51,643 bases of DNA, from contig JALKBU010000284.1 of assembly GCA_023091735.1 (NCBI GenBank), forward strand, positions 1-51,643, written 5' to 3'. Shown here piece after piece: positions 8,718 through 19,272 of this stretch. The notes below the pieces were generated by a model that was not told the origin of the DNA, did no database searches, and was given only the letters and a program-made list of their open reading frames with translations. How positions within the stretch are numbered: the stretch's first letter is position 1; each line of letters opens with the position of its first letter. The position numbers and the translations under genes were made by a program. The stretch is from Trichomonas tenax. Its lineage: Eukaryota > Parabasalia > Trichomonadida > Trichomonadidae.

Positions 8718-11700
8718 TTAGATCTTAGATACTGAAACTAGTATTGTCCATACGGCGAATATTCCATGTGGATATGGGAGAACTGCTGAAGCACACACAA
8801 ACTCTATTTCATCGTCTTCTGTGAAGAATACTTCGCGAAGTTTGACTTCGGATTTCACTTCATTGATCATCTTCGTTCTGCTGTCTTTGCTGCTGTTTGC
8901 CATCACGAAGAATGGCGCACCAACAATTCTGAGTCCAGGGAAGTTCTCTTTGATTCCGTCAATGATCTCCTGGAAGTCAAAGTTGTCTGATAACAAAGCT
9001 GCTTCTTCGCACTTTTTAAGTGCAGCTCTGAGACTTCTTGATATCTCGTTTGCCCATTTCGTCTCCTTCGGACTTCTAAAGAGTTCCACAGCGACGGCAA
9101 CATCCTCTTCGATCTTCTTCTGCAGCTCTGCACCAATCATCGTTGCTTGCGGTCCATATTCGAATTGGATGTCAGAAGAAGCTAGTTTGTCGTCTTGGAA
9201 GTTTCTTGTGAAGAATGGTTCCCAGACTTCTGTGTTATCTGTGTTAAAACTCAGTGATGCCGGGTCTCCGTTCTTCTGTTTGTTGAACCAGACGTTCGTT
9301 CTATCGAAAACAGTGCCAACTCTGTAAAGAGTGCACTTTCTATCGATGATATCAAAAGTTCTGCATGAAACTGGATCTAAGAGAATTCTGTTTCCTTTGT
9401 TCTCAGTAAGAACAAAAGCAGACGGTCCTTGGATCTTGTCGTAGCCTAAAACGACCTTTGCTGGGAAACCAGAGCTCTCGAGAAAACCAGCGAGAATCAC
9501 TGCATGTTCTTCGATTGAACCGCACATTTCTTCTAAAACGATTGATGGACTGCGAATTGTCGGATTTAAGTCATCTGGAAATGCTGTAGAGTTTGGAATA
9601 GCGGCAACGAAACGCAGAAGTGATGGAATCGTTGTGAAGTTCTGTGGAGGATTGATTTTACAGAGCGTGCGATTGATGAGTTGCATCTTCTTTCCACTGA
9701 ATCTTGAGAATGCGCAAAGACGCAAATTTGGAGATTTGATTAAGTCAACGATGTTCTGGAAGCGATATTGATAACTGTCGCCTTCTGTTAGTTTATACAG
9801 CGATCTGTCTATTTTGAACGAAAGAGGAGGAATGGATTGCAACGAAAGATTAATCAAAACGGGTTTTGTCAATGCTTCATAGCCAAACTGCAGCGGGTGA
9901 CTGACCATCGGAAGAATGTCATCAATGCCTCCGTTGAACAGCAATGCTCTGACAGGGATTTCGAGAGTCGCAAGGAAGTGGTTTTCTGCGCGTTTTTCTG
10001 GAATTTCGGGGTCCCATTCTTTTCTTTTGAGTGTGACGTGATCGAAAAGATCAACTCTGATTGTTTTCGCAGAGATTGATTTGAGATCCGTTTTGAGTCC
10101 AAATAATTCGCATAAGTTGAATGTGACGGAGTCGTTCCAAGCGTTATCTGTCATATCGACTGCATCAGTCACTTCGCTTGTTCCTTCGAAGAGGACTCTT
10201 GCAAACACACGCGGATGGTTCTCCATTGGTTCGTAGTTCTTCATAGACATCGAAGAGCGACTTGGAACGTTTGCTGCTGACTGCAGTCTCGAAAGAACAA
10301 TTGAGCCATGTCTCACATATTCTGTTGATGGGAAATCTATTGGTGTTACACTGAGAGGTCTGCGTCTGACAAACAAAAAGTCGTAAATAGACTTCAGAAG
10401 ACCTTTGACTGAATAATCGCTGTCTTCGTCTTGAACGATGACATCTTCGAGCTTTGTTTGGCGTTTGTCTTTGCTGCTGCCATCTGTTTTGCGGAAGACT
10501 TTGTTCGGAAGTTCGTTGTGGACCATCATTGGCGCCATCGAAGAAAATTTCGTTGATATAACATTTTTGTCGAGAACGAATTGATTTGTGATTATCTGTG
10601 GATCGAGAGCGACATTTGCTTCGTTGAGAATTTCTTGTAATTTGGGATCGTTAGGATCGCTATTTTTAGTAGTTTCGACGAATTTTGGAACGCTGATGAA
10701 TGATGATGGATTTGATTTAAGATCTTTCATAATGAGCTTCTTTTTCGACATCTCTTTGATAACTGTCTGTTCTCCATCGAAATCGGGCTCTATGAAACCC
10801 TGCGCCGTGAGGACGCCTTGAACGAGGCATCCATTGATTGGCTGATTGCTTGTGAACTGAATTCTCTGCGGTTGATATGGAACACCGTTGACAACAGGAA
10901 CATTCACTGTCGCAACGAGAACTTTTCCGTTGGGACCGTCCTGCCATATCTCTACAGGGACAGCCTTCGGCACACGCGTGCACAAGAAGCGAAGGCCGAA
11001 GTTTGCATCGGCAAACAAAGCGGGATTCATTCCGAAGGTGTTAGAAATTGCTGTTTTATCAGCGATTTGGGCATTTAACCAAAGTGGTGTTTTGCTTATT
11101 AACGTCTGTCTGTTGAGTTCTTCTTTTGTGAGTTTTTGATCATCTGGGATCTCTATCATCTTTAAAACCGGTTCCCACGTTGTTTCTCCGGGCTGTCTCA
11201 GTCCTAATTTGACTCTTTGCGCTTTGAGGTTTTCTGCGATTTCGTCTGTATTTGGTTTGTTTCCTGTGTTAAACTCTTCAAGTTCTGCGATTTCGTTAGA
11301 TCTGATTGCGATGTCTGTCTCGAGAAGTGCAACTTCGAACTGCCTCTCTGATTCATTGCGTTTTCGCGATGTCCATTTCAACATAAAAGGCGCTGTGATA
11401 AAAGTGCTTTCTTGTATTTCTTTGAGCGAGTGCCAAGTGTTGAGCAGCATGTCGCGGATTTCGCGAACTTTGTGTTCCTCAAAATCGCGCAATTCCTGTA
11501 ATTTTACGACATCTTGAAGTAAATTTTTACGTTTTTCACCTGTTGTGAGCTTCAATTGTGCACGAATGAGATCAATGCGAGATTTGTAGTTCTGAATTCG
11601 TGATAATTCTGTTTCGTGTTCAATAGATTTGTAGAGTTGAATAATCTGATTCGTGAAGATTGTTGCTTTCGAAGATAGCGGGTGCACAGCGAATTCAATT

Positions 11701-12356
11701 GAAAATACCTCGATTCTGATAAATCTGGACACTATTGTCGCTGATATCGGAATCATAGTGCCAGGAATAAAATCGATAAGAAGCGAGTCTTCGACGTATT
11801 TTCTGTCTTTTTTGAACTCTGAGTACGGCATCGTCTGCCTTATTAACGGAGAATCGTTTTTCATTTCCCCTTCTTCATCGAAAAATCTGATTTTTTCAGG
11901 ATCATCCAACTGCAGGCGGTGCTTGAGTCTGTTGACATTGGACTCTTTGTGTATTAAGTTATTTTGGCGAAAAACGCCATCATTATAATCGATTGCTTTA
12001 AGGAATAACGGTTTGGTCTCGTTTTTCTGCGACTTATTTGACATGTATGTTATGTAGCTGGCGTTTCCGTCTCTATTATCGAAAAAGCATTCTGCTTTGT
12101 TGGTGGAGAGTTTAAAAAGTTCCAAATCGTCATCTTCTTCCTCACTATCAAACCCGGAGAGCATCGAGTCAGAGTCTAACTCCTGATTCTGCAAAAATTT
12201 CAGAAATCTCTGCTGAAATTCCTGATTATCTTTCGCCTGAGTGTCATTTGGATCACTCACGGCCGAATCTATACCGAATTTCACCGCTGAGGAAGAAATC
12301 GTCGTGTGAATGTCCTCACCGCCGTTGTATGCTCCATGATTTGGCGGTAAAGACAT
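8718..12356 (-). CDS. CC2D2A-like ciliary transition-zone protein
   Basis: 1212 residues from the ATG at 12356. The order is an acidic N-terminus, a coiled coil near 235-320, a C2-type domain around 675-860, and a C-terminal region (about 940-1185) that matches the transglutaminase-like end of CC2D2A. That end shows EEHAVILAGFLESSG, GPSAFVLTENKGNRILLDP, NVWFNKQKNGDPASLSF and WEPFFTRNF, which parallel the conserved NIWFN and W..FF blocks of human CC2D2A. No Cys-His-Asp catalytic triad is evident, as expected for this inactive fold. CC2D2A is a core MKS-module protein at the base of cilia, so a role at trichomonad flagellar bases is inferred. It is somewhat shorter than the human protein (about 1600 residues). 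Confidence 0.85.
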   Translation of the reverse strand: MSLPPNHGAYNGGEDIHTTISSSAVKFGIDSAVSDPNDTQAKDNQEFQQRFLKFLQNQELDSDSMLSGFDSEEEDDDLELFKLSTNKAECFFDNRDGNASYITYMSNKSQKNETKPLFLKAIDYNDGVFRQNNLIHKESNVNRLKHRLQLDDPEKIRFFDEEGEMKNDSPLIRQTMPYSEFKKDRKYVEDSLLIDFIPGTMIPISATIVSRFIRIEVFSIEFAVHPLSSKATIFTNQIIQLYKSIEHETELSRIQNYKSRIDLIRAQLKLTTGEKRKNLLQDVVKLQELRDFEEHKVREIRDMLLNTWHSLKEIQESTFITAPFMLKWTSRKRNESERQFEVALLETDIAIRSNEIAELEEFNTGNKPNTDEIAENLKAQRVKLGLRQPGETTWEPVLKMIEIPDDQKLTKEELNRQTLISKTPLWLNAQIADKTAISNTFGMNPALFADANFGLRFLCTRVPKAVPVEIWQDGPNGKVLVATVNVPVVNGVPYQPQRIQFTSNQPINGCLVQGVLTAQGFIEPDFDGEQTVIKEMSKKKLIMKDLKSNPSSFISVPKFVETTKNSDPNDPKLQEILNEANVALDPQIITNQFVLDKNVISTKFSSMAPMMVHNELPNKVFRKTDGSSKDKRQTKLEDVIVQDEDSDYSVKGLLKSIYDFLFVRRRPLSVTPIDFPSTEYVRHGSIVLSRLQSAANVPSRSSMSMKNYEPMENHPRVFARVLFEGTSEVTDAVDMTDNAWNDSVTFNLCELFGLKTDLKSISAKTIRVDLFDHVTLKRKEWDPEIPEKRAENHFLATLEIPVRALLFNGGIDDILPMVSHPLQFGYEALTKPVLINLSLQSIPPLSFKIDRSLYKLTEGDSYQYRFQNIVDLIKSPNLRLCAFSRFSGKKMQLINRTLCKINPPQNFTTIPSLLRFVAAIPNSTAFPDDLNPTIRSPSIVLEEMCGSIEEHAVILAGFLESSGFPAKVVLGYDKIQGPSAFVLTENKGNRILLDPVSCRTFDIIDRKCTLYRVGTVFDRTNVWFNKQKNGDPASLSFNTDNTEVWEPFFTRNFQDDKLASSDIQFEYGPQATMIGAELQKKIEEDVAVAVELFRSPKETKWANEISRSLRAALKKCEEAALLSDNFDFQEIIDGIKENFPGLRIVGAPFFVMANSSKDSRTKMINEVKSEVKLREVFFTEDDEIEFVCASAVLPYPHGIFAVWTILVSVSKI

Positions 12357-12868
12357 CACTTTTAATATTTTAGCAAATTAAAAACGGAATTCTTGTCATT
12401 GGTGTAATTTTTGTCTAATTTTAAAATATAGAGGTTATATCACAAACTAAATCTATTTCTTTAATTTAAGGAAATAAAAGATATTTTGTCAATTTACGTG
12501 TCAAAAATCATATCATATTTTTTACATGCCAAATTTCTCTTTCCTACTCTCTTTCTTTAAAATATATAGCATTGACATATTAAAATCAAATCCATTCTTT
12601 AATTTTAGTTTTCTTTAAGTTATCAAAATTTTATATCAAAATACAAGCTTAGAATCATACCATGAAAGGTTGAGCTTATGGACACAATATTTATAAAGTT
12701 ATAAGTTTAAAGCAAGGTTTTATATAGAATAGATTGATATCATAAACAACGGCGGATAATGTTTAAGAACAAATATCATTCCATTTTATAACTTTTTTCA
12801 ACAAAAATAAACATGGGAAAGAAATATCCAAAATATAAATAATATTACCATCCAACAAAACAACAAAA
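12357..12868. other. Intergenic with two copies of the recurrent motif
   Basis: Upstream region of the CC2D2A-like gene and downstream region of the IBD gene. It contains ATTTACGTGTCAAAAA (12492-12507) and TTTACATGCCAAA (12531-12543), 38 bases apart and in the same orientation. No gene is seen. Confidence 0.6.
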
Positions 12869-13870
12869 CTACATATGCTCATTAGTTTCCTGGAAGTTAT
12901 CAACATAACCATCATCATCGAAGAAGAAGGAAGGTGTAAGCGCAAGAGGATCGTTATCATCGAATATTGTCGTTCCAGCGTCCGCATCTTGTTGCTCAGT
13001 TTCTTGCTTAACCGTAGGAACTTGCGGTATTTGTTGTTGTTGCGGCTGTTGTGGCATATTAGGAATTTGTTGCATCTTCTGAGGCATCACTTGTTGCTGG
13101 GACTGCTGCTGCATCATTTGAGCCATCTGCGCGGCCATCGGGTTCTGACCCATTACCTGCTGTAGCATCTGTTGCGACATCTGCGGTGAATGCGGGTGCG
13201 GGGATGGCATTTGTGTCATCTGTGGTGCCATTGCTGCCATTGGGTACATGTTCTTTGCCATAGCCGCCATTGGATAAATAAATTGCATCGTATTCATCGG
13301 CAACTGAGGAATTGGGGTCATCGCATATGTCATGCTGTGTGGAATCGTGGGGATCATTGTTTGCGACATTGTTGGCATTGGTGAAAATCCAGGATAGGGC
13401 ATCTGATTTGGAATTTGCGGGGCCGGAGTGTTGGCAATAAATTGACGAATTGTCCACTCGCGAAGTTCGTTGAAATTGTTTTTCAGCAGCGGGATTGTAT
13501 CTGATAAAGCGCCGGAAGACTCACTGCGGCTCTGAAGCGTGGAATATCCCATTTTCTGGAGCGAACCGTTGATAGAAGACTTGCATTTATCGATTAGTAA
13601 AGATAAGTGTCGAGTATTTATCGCTATTCCGTTCGGGAGCCAGCAAACCCCACAAACAAGGCAGCGTTTCCAATCGTCATCATCGTGCCGTAAGCAGAAC
13701 GTTTTTATAGTGCTCAGCATTTCTGAGAAATTTTCTAATCTTTTTCCTCTTCTGTTTCTGCACGCGTGAGAACTGAGACTTGACCTCAAATTCTGATAGA
13801 GGACTTTGTCTCCATCACTAAGCATCTCAAAAAACTTTGGAGTAGCAAGAGATGCATCGCTCTGCTCCAT
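12869..13870 (-). CDS. Initiator-binding-domain (IBP39-type) protein with Met/Gln-rich tail
   Basis: 333 residues. Residues 12-145 resemble the Inr-binding domain (IBD) of IBP39, the winged-helix protein that recognises the trichomonad initiator TCAYW. The key segments are NRRGKRLENFSEMLSTIKTFC, WKRCLVCGVCWLPNGIAINT and CKSSINGSLQKMGY. In place of the IBP39 C-domain, which contacts RNA polymerase II, residues 150-300 are a low-complexity Met/Pro/Gln tract, and the end is acidic (DDNDPLALTPSFFFDDDGY). That layout suggests a transcription factor with a flexible activation-type tail. The family assignment comes from remembered conservation and not from a search. Confidence 0.75.
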   Translation of the reverse strand: MEQSDASLATPKFFEMLSDGDKVLYQNLRSSLSSHACRNRRGKRLENFSEMLSTIKTFCLRHDDDDWKRCLVCGVCWLPNGIAINTRHLSLLIDKCKSSINGSLQKMGYSTLQSRSESSGALSDTIPLLKNNFNELREWTIRQFIANTPAPQIPNQMPYPGFSPMPTMSQTMIPTIPHSMTYAMTPIPQLPMNTMQFIYPMAAMAKNMYPMAAMAPQMTQMPSPHPHSPQMSQQMLQQVMGQNPMAAQMAQMMQQQSQQQVMPQKMQQIPNMPQQPQQQQIPQVPTVKQETEQQDADAGTTIFDDNDPLALTPSFFFDDDGYVDNFQETNEHM

Positions 13871-16675
13871 TTTATTTTTTTTTTCATAACGTTAGAATAG
13901 AGTAATTCAAAATTTGTGAGATTTACTTTTCAAAACAATTATTATTACGGCCTTTTTTCCTATTTTCTAGCATCTACATATTATAAAGGAGGTATATTTT
14001 AGGTTAATTCGATTTGGCGCGCAGAAAGTGAATGAAAAATATATGCTATCAAATAGAATGAACAAAAAAGTAATGTAAAAATAAGGTTATGCAATACGCC
14101 TTTTTTGTTCATGATTTAATCTCAAATTAAATGGAGTTAACTACATAATATATTTCGCGAATGCTGATATCTAGTCAACAAATAATCCCAAAATCTTGTT
14201 TATTTTATTTTATCAATAAAATAAATTACGATATTTAAGGGATTGAGAGCTGAGAAAATCTTAGGATTTTTATTTGCAGATAGGTTGTTCCTTTAAATGC
14301 TCTTTACAATCCAATAACGAAATTTTGATAAAAAAATATTCTATAAAACCCAACTTTATTTTGAGGTTTATAAAGAAATTAGTATGAAATGATGTTTTGG
14401 ATCATCTGTGAGATGATATTTTAATATTTTAATTTTTGATATAATAAGCATGGGATAAGGATATTACAGTTTAAATATGATGCGGACAAAGCACTGCATT
14501 TTGACATTGAACACTCATCCTGAAGAAAACAATTTTTCTTTCAAAATATAGATATCGGATCACTCAGTTTGTTGCCCTAGGATACACTTTTCGGGATATG
14601 TCGGGATTTGACACATTTCTAGCAGATTTTTCACAAATTACATGTCAAAATTAAGTTACATCAATTCAGCAGAGGTTAAGGCTATTCGTTAGGCGAAATC
14701 TTTAAAATCATGTTAATTATTGTATTTAAAACATGTCTATCTAATTTCATAAATTGTGTCATATTTTTAGGGATAAGGAATCTCTATCCCGAGCAATAAT
14801 TTTTATTTCTAAATTATTCAATTTTTGTTAAGCTGGGATATCCCATCCCAAAAGCAGTATGATCTGACAAATAATTAATGGCTATCTAATATGCTTTATA
14901 ATGCGTGTTTTATTTTTCTAATTCCATTATTTATCATATTGCAAAAATAAAAATTCAGAAAAAAAATTATGTTTTTTAAGTTTCAGAATCTGGGAGGGAT
15001 AAATTTTTGGATCTCCAATACTTTGGGAAAAAGTCGGATCTATATTCAAAACAAAGTCTGAAATCGTTCACTGTTATGCCTTGGTGTAGGAATTCGTTCG
15101 ATGTTGAATTGTTGTATACGATTGATCTCTCAAGCATAATAAGTAATTCAATTTTTTAAAAAATCATTATTTTTATTATATTTGATCTCTGTAATCTATA
15201 TTTTAGATTTAATTCAAAATTTGGCTTTTGATAAAGCACAAAATCAAAACAGAGTAATAATACTGCTTATCAAGAATATAATAAAAGAAAAGTCATTTTG
15301 AGTATCTGTGCATGACATGGAACCAATACTTAAGCACTCTATCTTCGAGGAACCAAGAAGTTTATGGCCTTCTCGTGCCAAGTGGCTCCTAATTCCTCGA
15401 AGATAGAGTCATTTGCCTTCAGATGCAAATTATCTAAAAATTTTATGCAAAAAGATCGGATATGTCGATTCAGCCTTCACTGATCAGTTGAGCCAACATT
15501 GTCCCATAAAGCCTATAACAAATTTCCACTAAAAAGTTAATATTTGCATTCTATTTTTCAATAGTTACTAATATTTTGAAGAATGACCATTGGTTGTTCA
15601 AATATAGCTTTTCGTACACAATATGACATAAATACACATATCACATCGAACAAACACAAAATTTTGACAAATCTCAAATAAATCATGTAAAAATTATATT
15701 TCAAGCTATTCACACACAATCATTCATATATGCATGAGTCACACTATTGAATCGCATGCAGAATTAGCTTCAAAGGTAATATTTTTGAAAAAAATTGAAT
15801 ATTCCAATTTTAAAGAATGATAACAATAGATAATTGTGGAAGCTCTATTTAATTTAAGAGCAGTATATTCACATGTTGAACACTCTTGTATAAGAAATAA
15901 AGTTGATTGTATATAAACTATTTATATAACCAATCTATAAGCATATTTGCAACATCCTATGTTATCAGCTCCAATGGGTTAAACATGAACTTTAATTCTT
16001 TCCCAAATCTGAGCTTTAGATATTTTCCAAATACATAAAAGTTCCAATTTTGTTTTGCTATTCAATTGTATGTGCATGCAACACGATTGCTAAATGTTTA
16101 GCATTTCCTAAAGAACAAGAAGATGATTATATCAAAATGAATATTTGATCAATGAAATATTAGAGATTTTTGCTCTCTTACTGTGTAAAACCTTAAAGGA
16201 TGATAAAATATATTCGAATGCTTGAGTGTAATAAACGGAAATAGCGGAATATTTCTACGGATTTGCAATTTTTAAATTCGAATAGCGATTTGCTGATATA
16301 TCCACTCACCATACGAATGCAATGAGGACACACAGCTCTGTGGAGTTCAATTTAAGATAATTTGTATATGATCAAATTAATAATTTCATTAATCGTATGT
16401 CTTTTCGATGCGCTTAAATTCAAATTCTAAAAGCCGAGGGAACGTAAATGACATTAAACTCGAAATGACAAATATTGAATATCAATAAAATATTTTAATT
16501 GGAAAAGAGAGTTAGTTAACTTTGTGGTAGATTACGTATGATAGCGGTATTGCATTGTGCATATAGGAAGCCGATAATTCTAAAAAACAAATATTGTCGA
16601 AAAATAATTTATAGAAACAAGCGAACATATTACTGATCAATCTAATTGCAAGTTTTCACAAATGCGAAATCTTGA
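13871..16675. other. 2.8-kb gene-free region
   Basis: No credible gene on either strand. Visible contents are repeated GGGATA/TATCCC words (for example 14769-14790 and a GGGATATCCC palindrome near 14834), one recurrent motif (TTACATGTCAAAATT, 14638-14652), and a strong structured hairpin at 15336-15409 that is listed separately. Confidence 0.55.
15336..15409. repeat. Perfect 17-bp inverted repeat enclosing two small hairpins
   Basis: ACTCTATCTTCGAGGAA (15336-15352) is perfectly complementary to TTCCTCGAAGATAGAGT (15393-15409), with 40 bases between. The enclosed segment can itself form AGAAG/CTTCT and GCC/GGC stems, which gives a Y-shaped or cruciform fold. It lies in a 2.8-kb gene-free region. 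It could be a structured noncoding RNA or a small palindromic element. The pairing is seen directly; expression is unknown. Confidence 0.7.
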
Positions 16676-17059
16676 TTAATTTTGATCCTCATTTGTTTTT
16701 TGCTCATATCTGAAACAGGGACCTTCGTCAAGTTCTTTTTGAGAAGCTTTCTTTTTAGCGCTTTGTCCTAAATGCTGTAAAATTGCTTTCTTGTCGGTTT
16801 CTTTGAAAGAATATTCTTGAATATAAGTTACTTGTCTTGTTTTTAGTGCTGGTCCGTTAAGTGATAACAAGCTGTTCTTTAATTGGTTGCATTTAATGAT
16901 TTCTTGGTTTCTTTCAATTTCATATTGCCCCCGATAGCAGATATTTCCGCTATTTGACTGCTGCTTCGCTTCGTTCTTTCCAAACGAATATCGTTTATCG
17001 AATTCTCCGTCTTTTCTAATTCTTATGTTTTGACCTTGATATTTGTTATAATAAGACAT
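16676..17059 (-). CDS. Small basic hydrophilic protein, unknown
   Basis: 127 residues rich in Lys, Gln, Asn and Tyr. There is no signal peptide, membrane segment or recognised domain. The N-terminus MSYYNKYQGQNIRIRKDGEFDKRYSFG is aromatic and basic. The middle carries IIKCNQLKNSLLSLNGPALKTRQ, and the tail is highly charged. A TCATT initiator-like motif lies about 9 nt upstream of the ATG, and the gene sits just downstream of, and on the same strand as, the ankyrin gene. This supports a real, if lineage-specific, gene. No function is proposed. Confidence 0.55.
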   Translation of the reverse strand: MSYYNKYQGQNIRIRKDGEFDKRYSFGKNEAKQQSNSGNICYRGQYEIERNQEIIKCNQLKNSLLSLNGPALKTRQVTYIQEYSFKETDKKAILQHLGQSAKKKASQKELDEGPCFRYEQKTNEDQN

Positions 17060-17067
17060 TATTAAAA

Positions 17068-17072
17068 AATGA
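17068..17072 (-). promoter_or_regulatory. Inr-like TCATT
   Basis: On the minus strand TCATT (TCAYW form) lies nine bases before the ATG of the 127-residue gene, the spacing expected for the trichomonad initiator, which overlaps the transcription start. Confidence 0.4.
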
Positions 17073-17131
17073 TTTACGAAAAAACATTTAGATATTAAAC
17101 ATCAAAAAACTTTTTATTTATATTATTTCAG

Positions 17132-18337
17132 CTATGCCAAAACAACTCTGCTATTAATACATTCGCCAATAAACAATTTCTGGTATTCAGAATCCGCAAG
17201 ATCGATTGGAGTCCATCCATTCTCATCAACAGCTGTAGAATCGCAGCCAGAGGAGATCAAATAATCTATAACTGCTGTAGATCCATATAACACAGCCATA
17301 TGAAGTGGAGTTGACCACTCATGCTCGTTGAAATTCAAGCAGAATCCCTGAGAGCAGAAATAGATGAGAGCAAGAAGATTATCTTTCATAACACTCGAAT
17401 AGAATGTTGATGCAGCGATTCCCTGCATCGTGAGCCAGTTGAGGATCTCATTTCTATGGAACTCGACAGCAGGAGTCAAAGCCTCACTGAAATCGATACC
17501 TTTCTGAACGCAAAGTCTGATTATTTCATAGTTTCCGCCGATAACAGCGAACCTTGCGAGATCCTGTGGCAATTCTATATGTGATTCAATCAAGTACTTG
17601 AATATTTGGGATGATCCGTAAACAGCAGCGACATCGATCAAAGGAGTGGCAGATTCGATGAGATATTCGAATGGCGAATATACACTTGAGTTCAAATCTA
17701 CTGAGCGTTCTGCGCAATGAACTATAAAAGAATCAACATCGTCAATCTTAAGGTAAAACCCTAATGTCTGAGTCAACCAGCCGTATTCAATGTACTCTTT
17801 GAGCAACCTGAAGTTGTTTTCGCGGTACATCTGATAATTTTTGAAAATGTCATCGAATTGATTATCAGTAGCAATTTTCCTGGAAAGGATATAATCGTCG
17901 AAGTATTTAATATCCGGTGCGAAGTACAAGGCAAATAACAGCGGGCGATTGATAAGTTCCTTGAAGAAATTAATAATAAATTCTTCACCAATGACGCCAT
18001 TTGCGAACAATCTTTGCATCAGGATGACATCAGCGTGGAAAGCAATCCTTCCCTGTTCGAAGATATGCGCAATAAAATCATATCTTGGTAATCTTTCGGA
18101 TAATATTTTGATGAGTTTCGCGAATGCGTAAGTACAGGCTGGCCTCACACGGTTAATGAGCCTTATTTCGCAACATAGCTCATACTTCATCGCTGAACCT
18201 TTTGAGAAATCTGACGATAAAATTTGTTCACAGACTTCTTCGACGTTGCTCTCTGTAAGGCCACTCAGCAGCTGCTGAAGCTCAACAATCGGAAGTGCGT
18301 GATTCGGGATGTCAACAAAGTCAAGAGCGTTTGACAT
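17132..18337 (-). CDS. Ankyrin-repeat protein, trichomonad DUF3447 type
   Basis: 401 residues. The N-terminal 200 residues form the helical region found before the repeats in many trichomonad ankyrin proteins. Degenerate ankyrin repeats follow from about 210, and the last is canonical: WSTPLHMAVLYGSTAVIDYLISSGCDSTAVDENGWTPIDLA split over 345-390. It is presumably a cytosolic protein-interaction scaffold. No catalytic domain is present. A TCATT Inr-like motif lies within eight bases of the ATG. The family has hundreds of members in Trichomonas, so the specific role cannot be given. Confidence 0.85.
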   Translation of the reverse strand: MSNALDFVDIPNHALPIVELQQLLSGLTESNVEEVCEQILSSDFSKGSAMKYELCCEIRLINRVRPACTYAFAKLIKILSERLPRYDFIAHIFEQGRIAFHADVILMQRLFANGVIGEEFIINFFKELINRPLLFALYFAPDIKYFDDYILSRKIATDNQFDDIFKNYQMYRENNFRLLKEYIEYGWLTQTLGFYLKIDDVDSFIVHCAERSVDLNSSVYSPFEYLIESATPLIDVAAVYGSSQIFKYLIESHIELPQDLARFAVIGGNYEIIRLCVQKGIDFSEALTPAVEFHRNEILNWLTMQGIAASTFYSSVMKDNLLALIYFCSQGFCLNFNEHEWSTPLHMAVLYGSTAVIDYLISSGCDSTAVDENGWTPIDLADSEYQKLFIGECINSRVVLA

Positions 18338-18340
18338 TTC

Positions 18341-18345
18341 AATGA
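18341..18345 (-). promoter_or_regulatory. Inr-like TCATT before the ankyrin gene
   Basis: TCATT on the minus strand, four to eight bases upstream of the ankyrin gene's ATG at 18337, fits the TCAYW initiator and its usual short distance to the start codon. Confidence 0.4.
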
Positions 18346-19272
18346 TTTGTGATATTTTTTATAGCTCTCAATTTTTTGTGAACTATCGTTTATTTCAATA
18401 AATCAACTTCATTATGCATAGCTTGAGCCATAGAGTATGAAGTATTGGTTTGATAGAAATATTGAATGATTCAAAAATTTTGCTCACAAAATTGAATGCG
18501 AAAACGATATTTTGCGGTTTTTTCAATCAAAAATACCGATGTTATATCAAAAGCTGTTAATTATTTTTTTTGAAAAACATCAAAAATCGACCAATTGTCT
18601 TTTCCATCTCATGTTTGGGCCACACATAGCGAAAGCACGGTCAAAGGAGCTGAAATTTTGATCCAATAAACGATTTTACAGACACCACAAGAAATGATGA
18701 TTTGTTTGGAAATTTGAGTTACGAGCTATTTCTCTTATCTGTATAATAAACACATTAAGTGTAGTCTGTGTGCACACTTGTTCGGAGCCAAAATCAGATG
18801 ATGTTTTGAATGAAGAAATATATTTCGATTATTTATGTTATTTGTAGCTATAAACCTACTATACACAGATTAGTCATAATATCAGCATCATTACAAGAGA
18901 CCAATATTGATGATATAAATGTTATGTTTTGAGATGTGCTATATTTGCGTGCCAATAGTCTACACAGACCAGAAAAGATGGAAATAACATAAATGTTTCG
19001 AGAATTGGGTTGAATATCGAACTTGGATGAATTTTACAATTTGCAGCCAATAATACATTTCTCATTTATTTAGTGCCAAAATTATATATTTTTATGAGTG
19101 TAGTCTATGCCATTTCTAACAAGAGCCAAAAGTCAATGTTCTTAGTTATTTTAATCAATGGTTTCTGCATACGCTACTCCTGACGCTATTGAAAATACAA
19201 CAAATCGAATTGGCCTCAGATACGCATTGAAAGTTCGATTTTGAATGACATTTTTCTGTTGCACGGCTCCAC

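Noticed and set aside
8821..9327. 168-codon open frame antisense to the CC2D2A-like gene
   Set aside because: It mirrors the conserved C-terminal region of the sense gene and contains only Ser/Leu-rich noncoding-like sequence.
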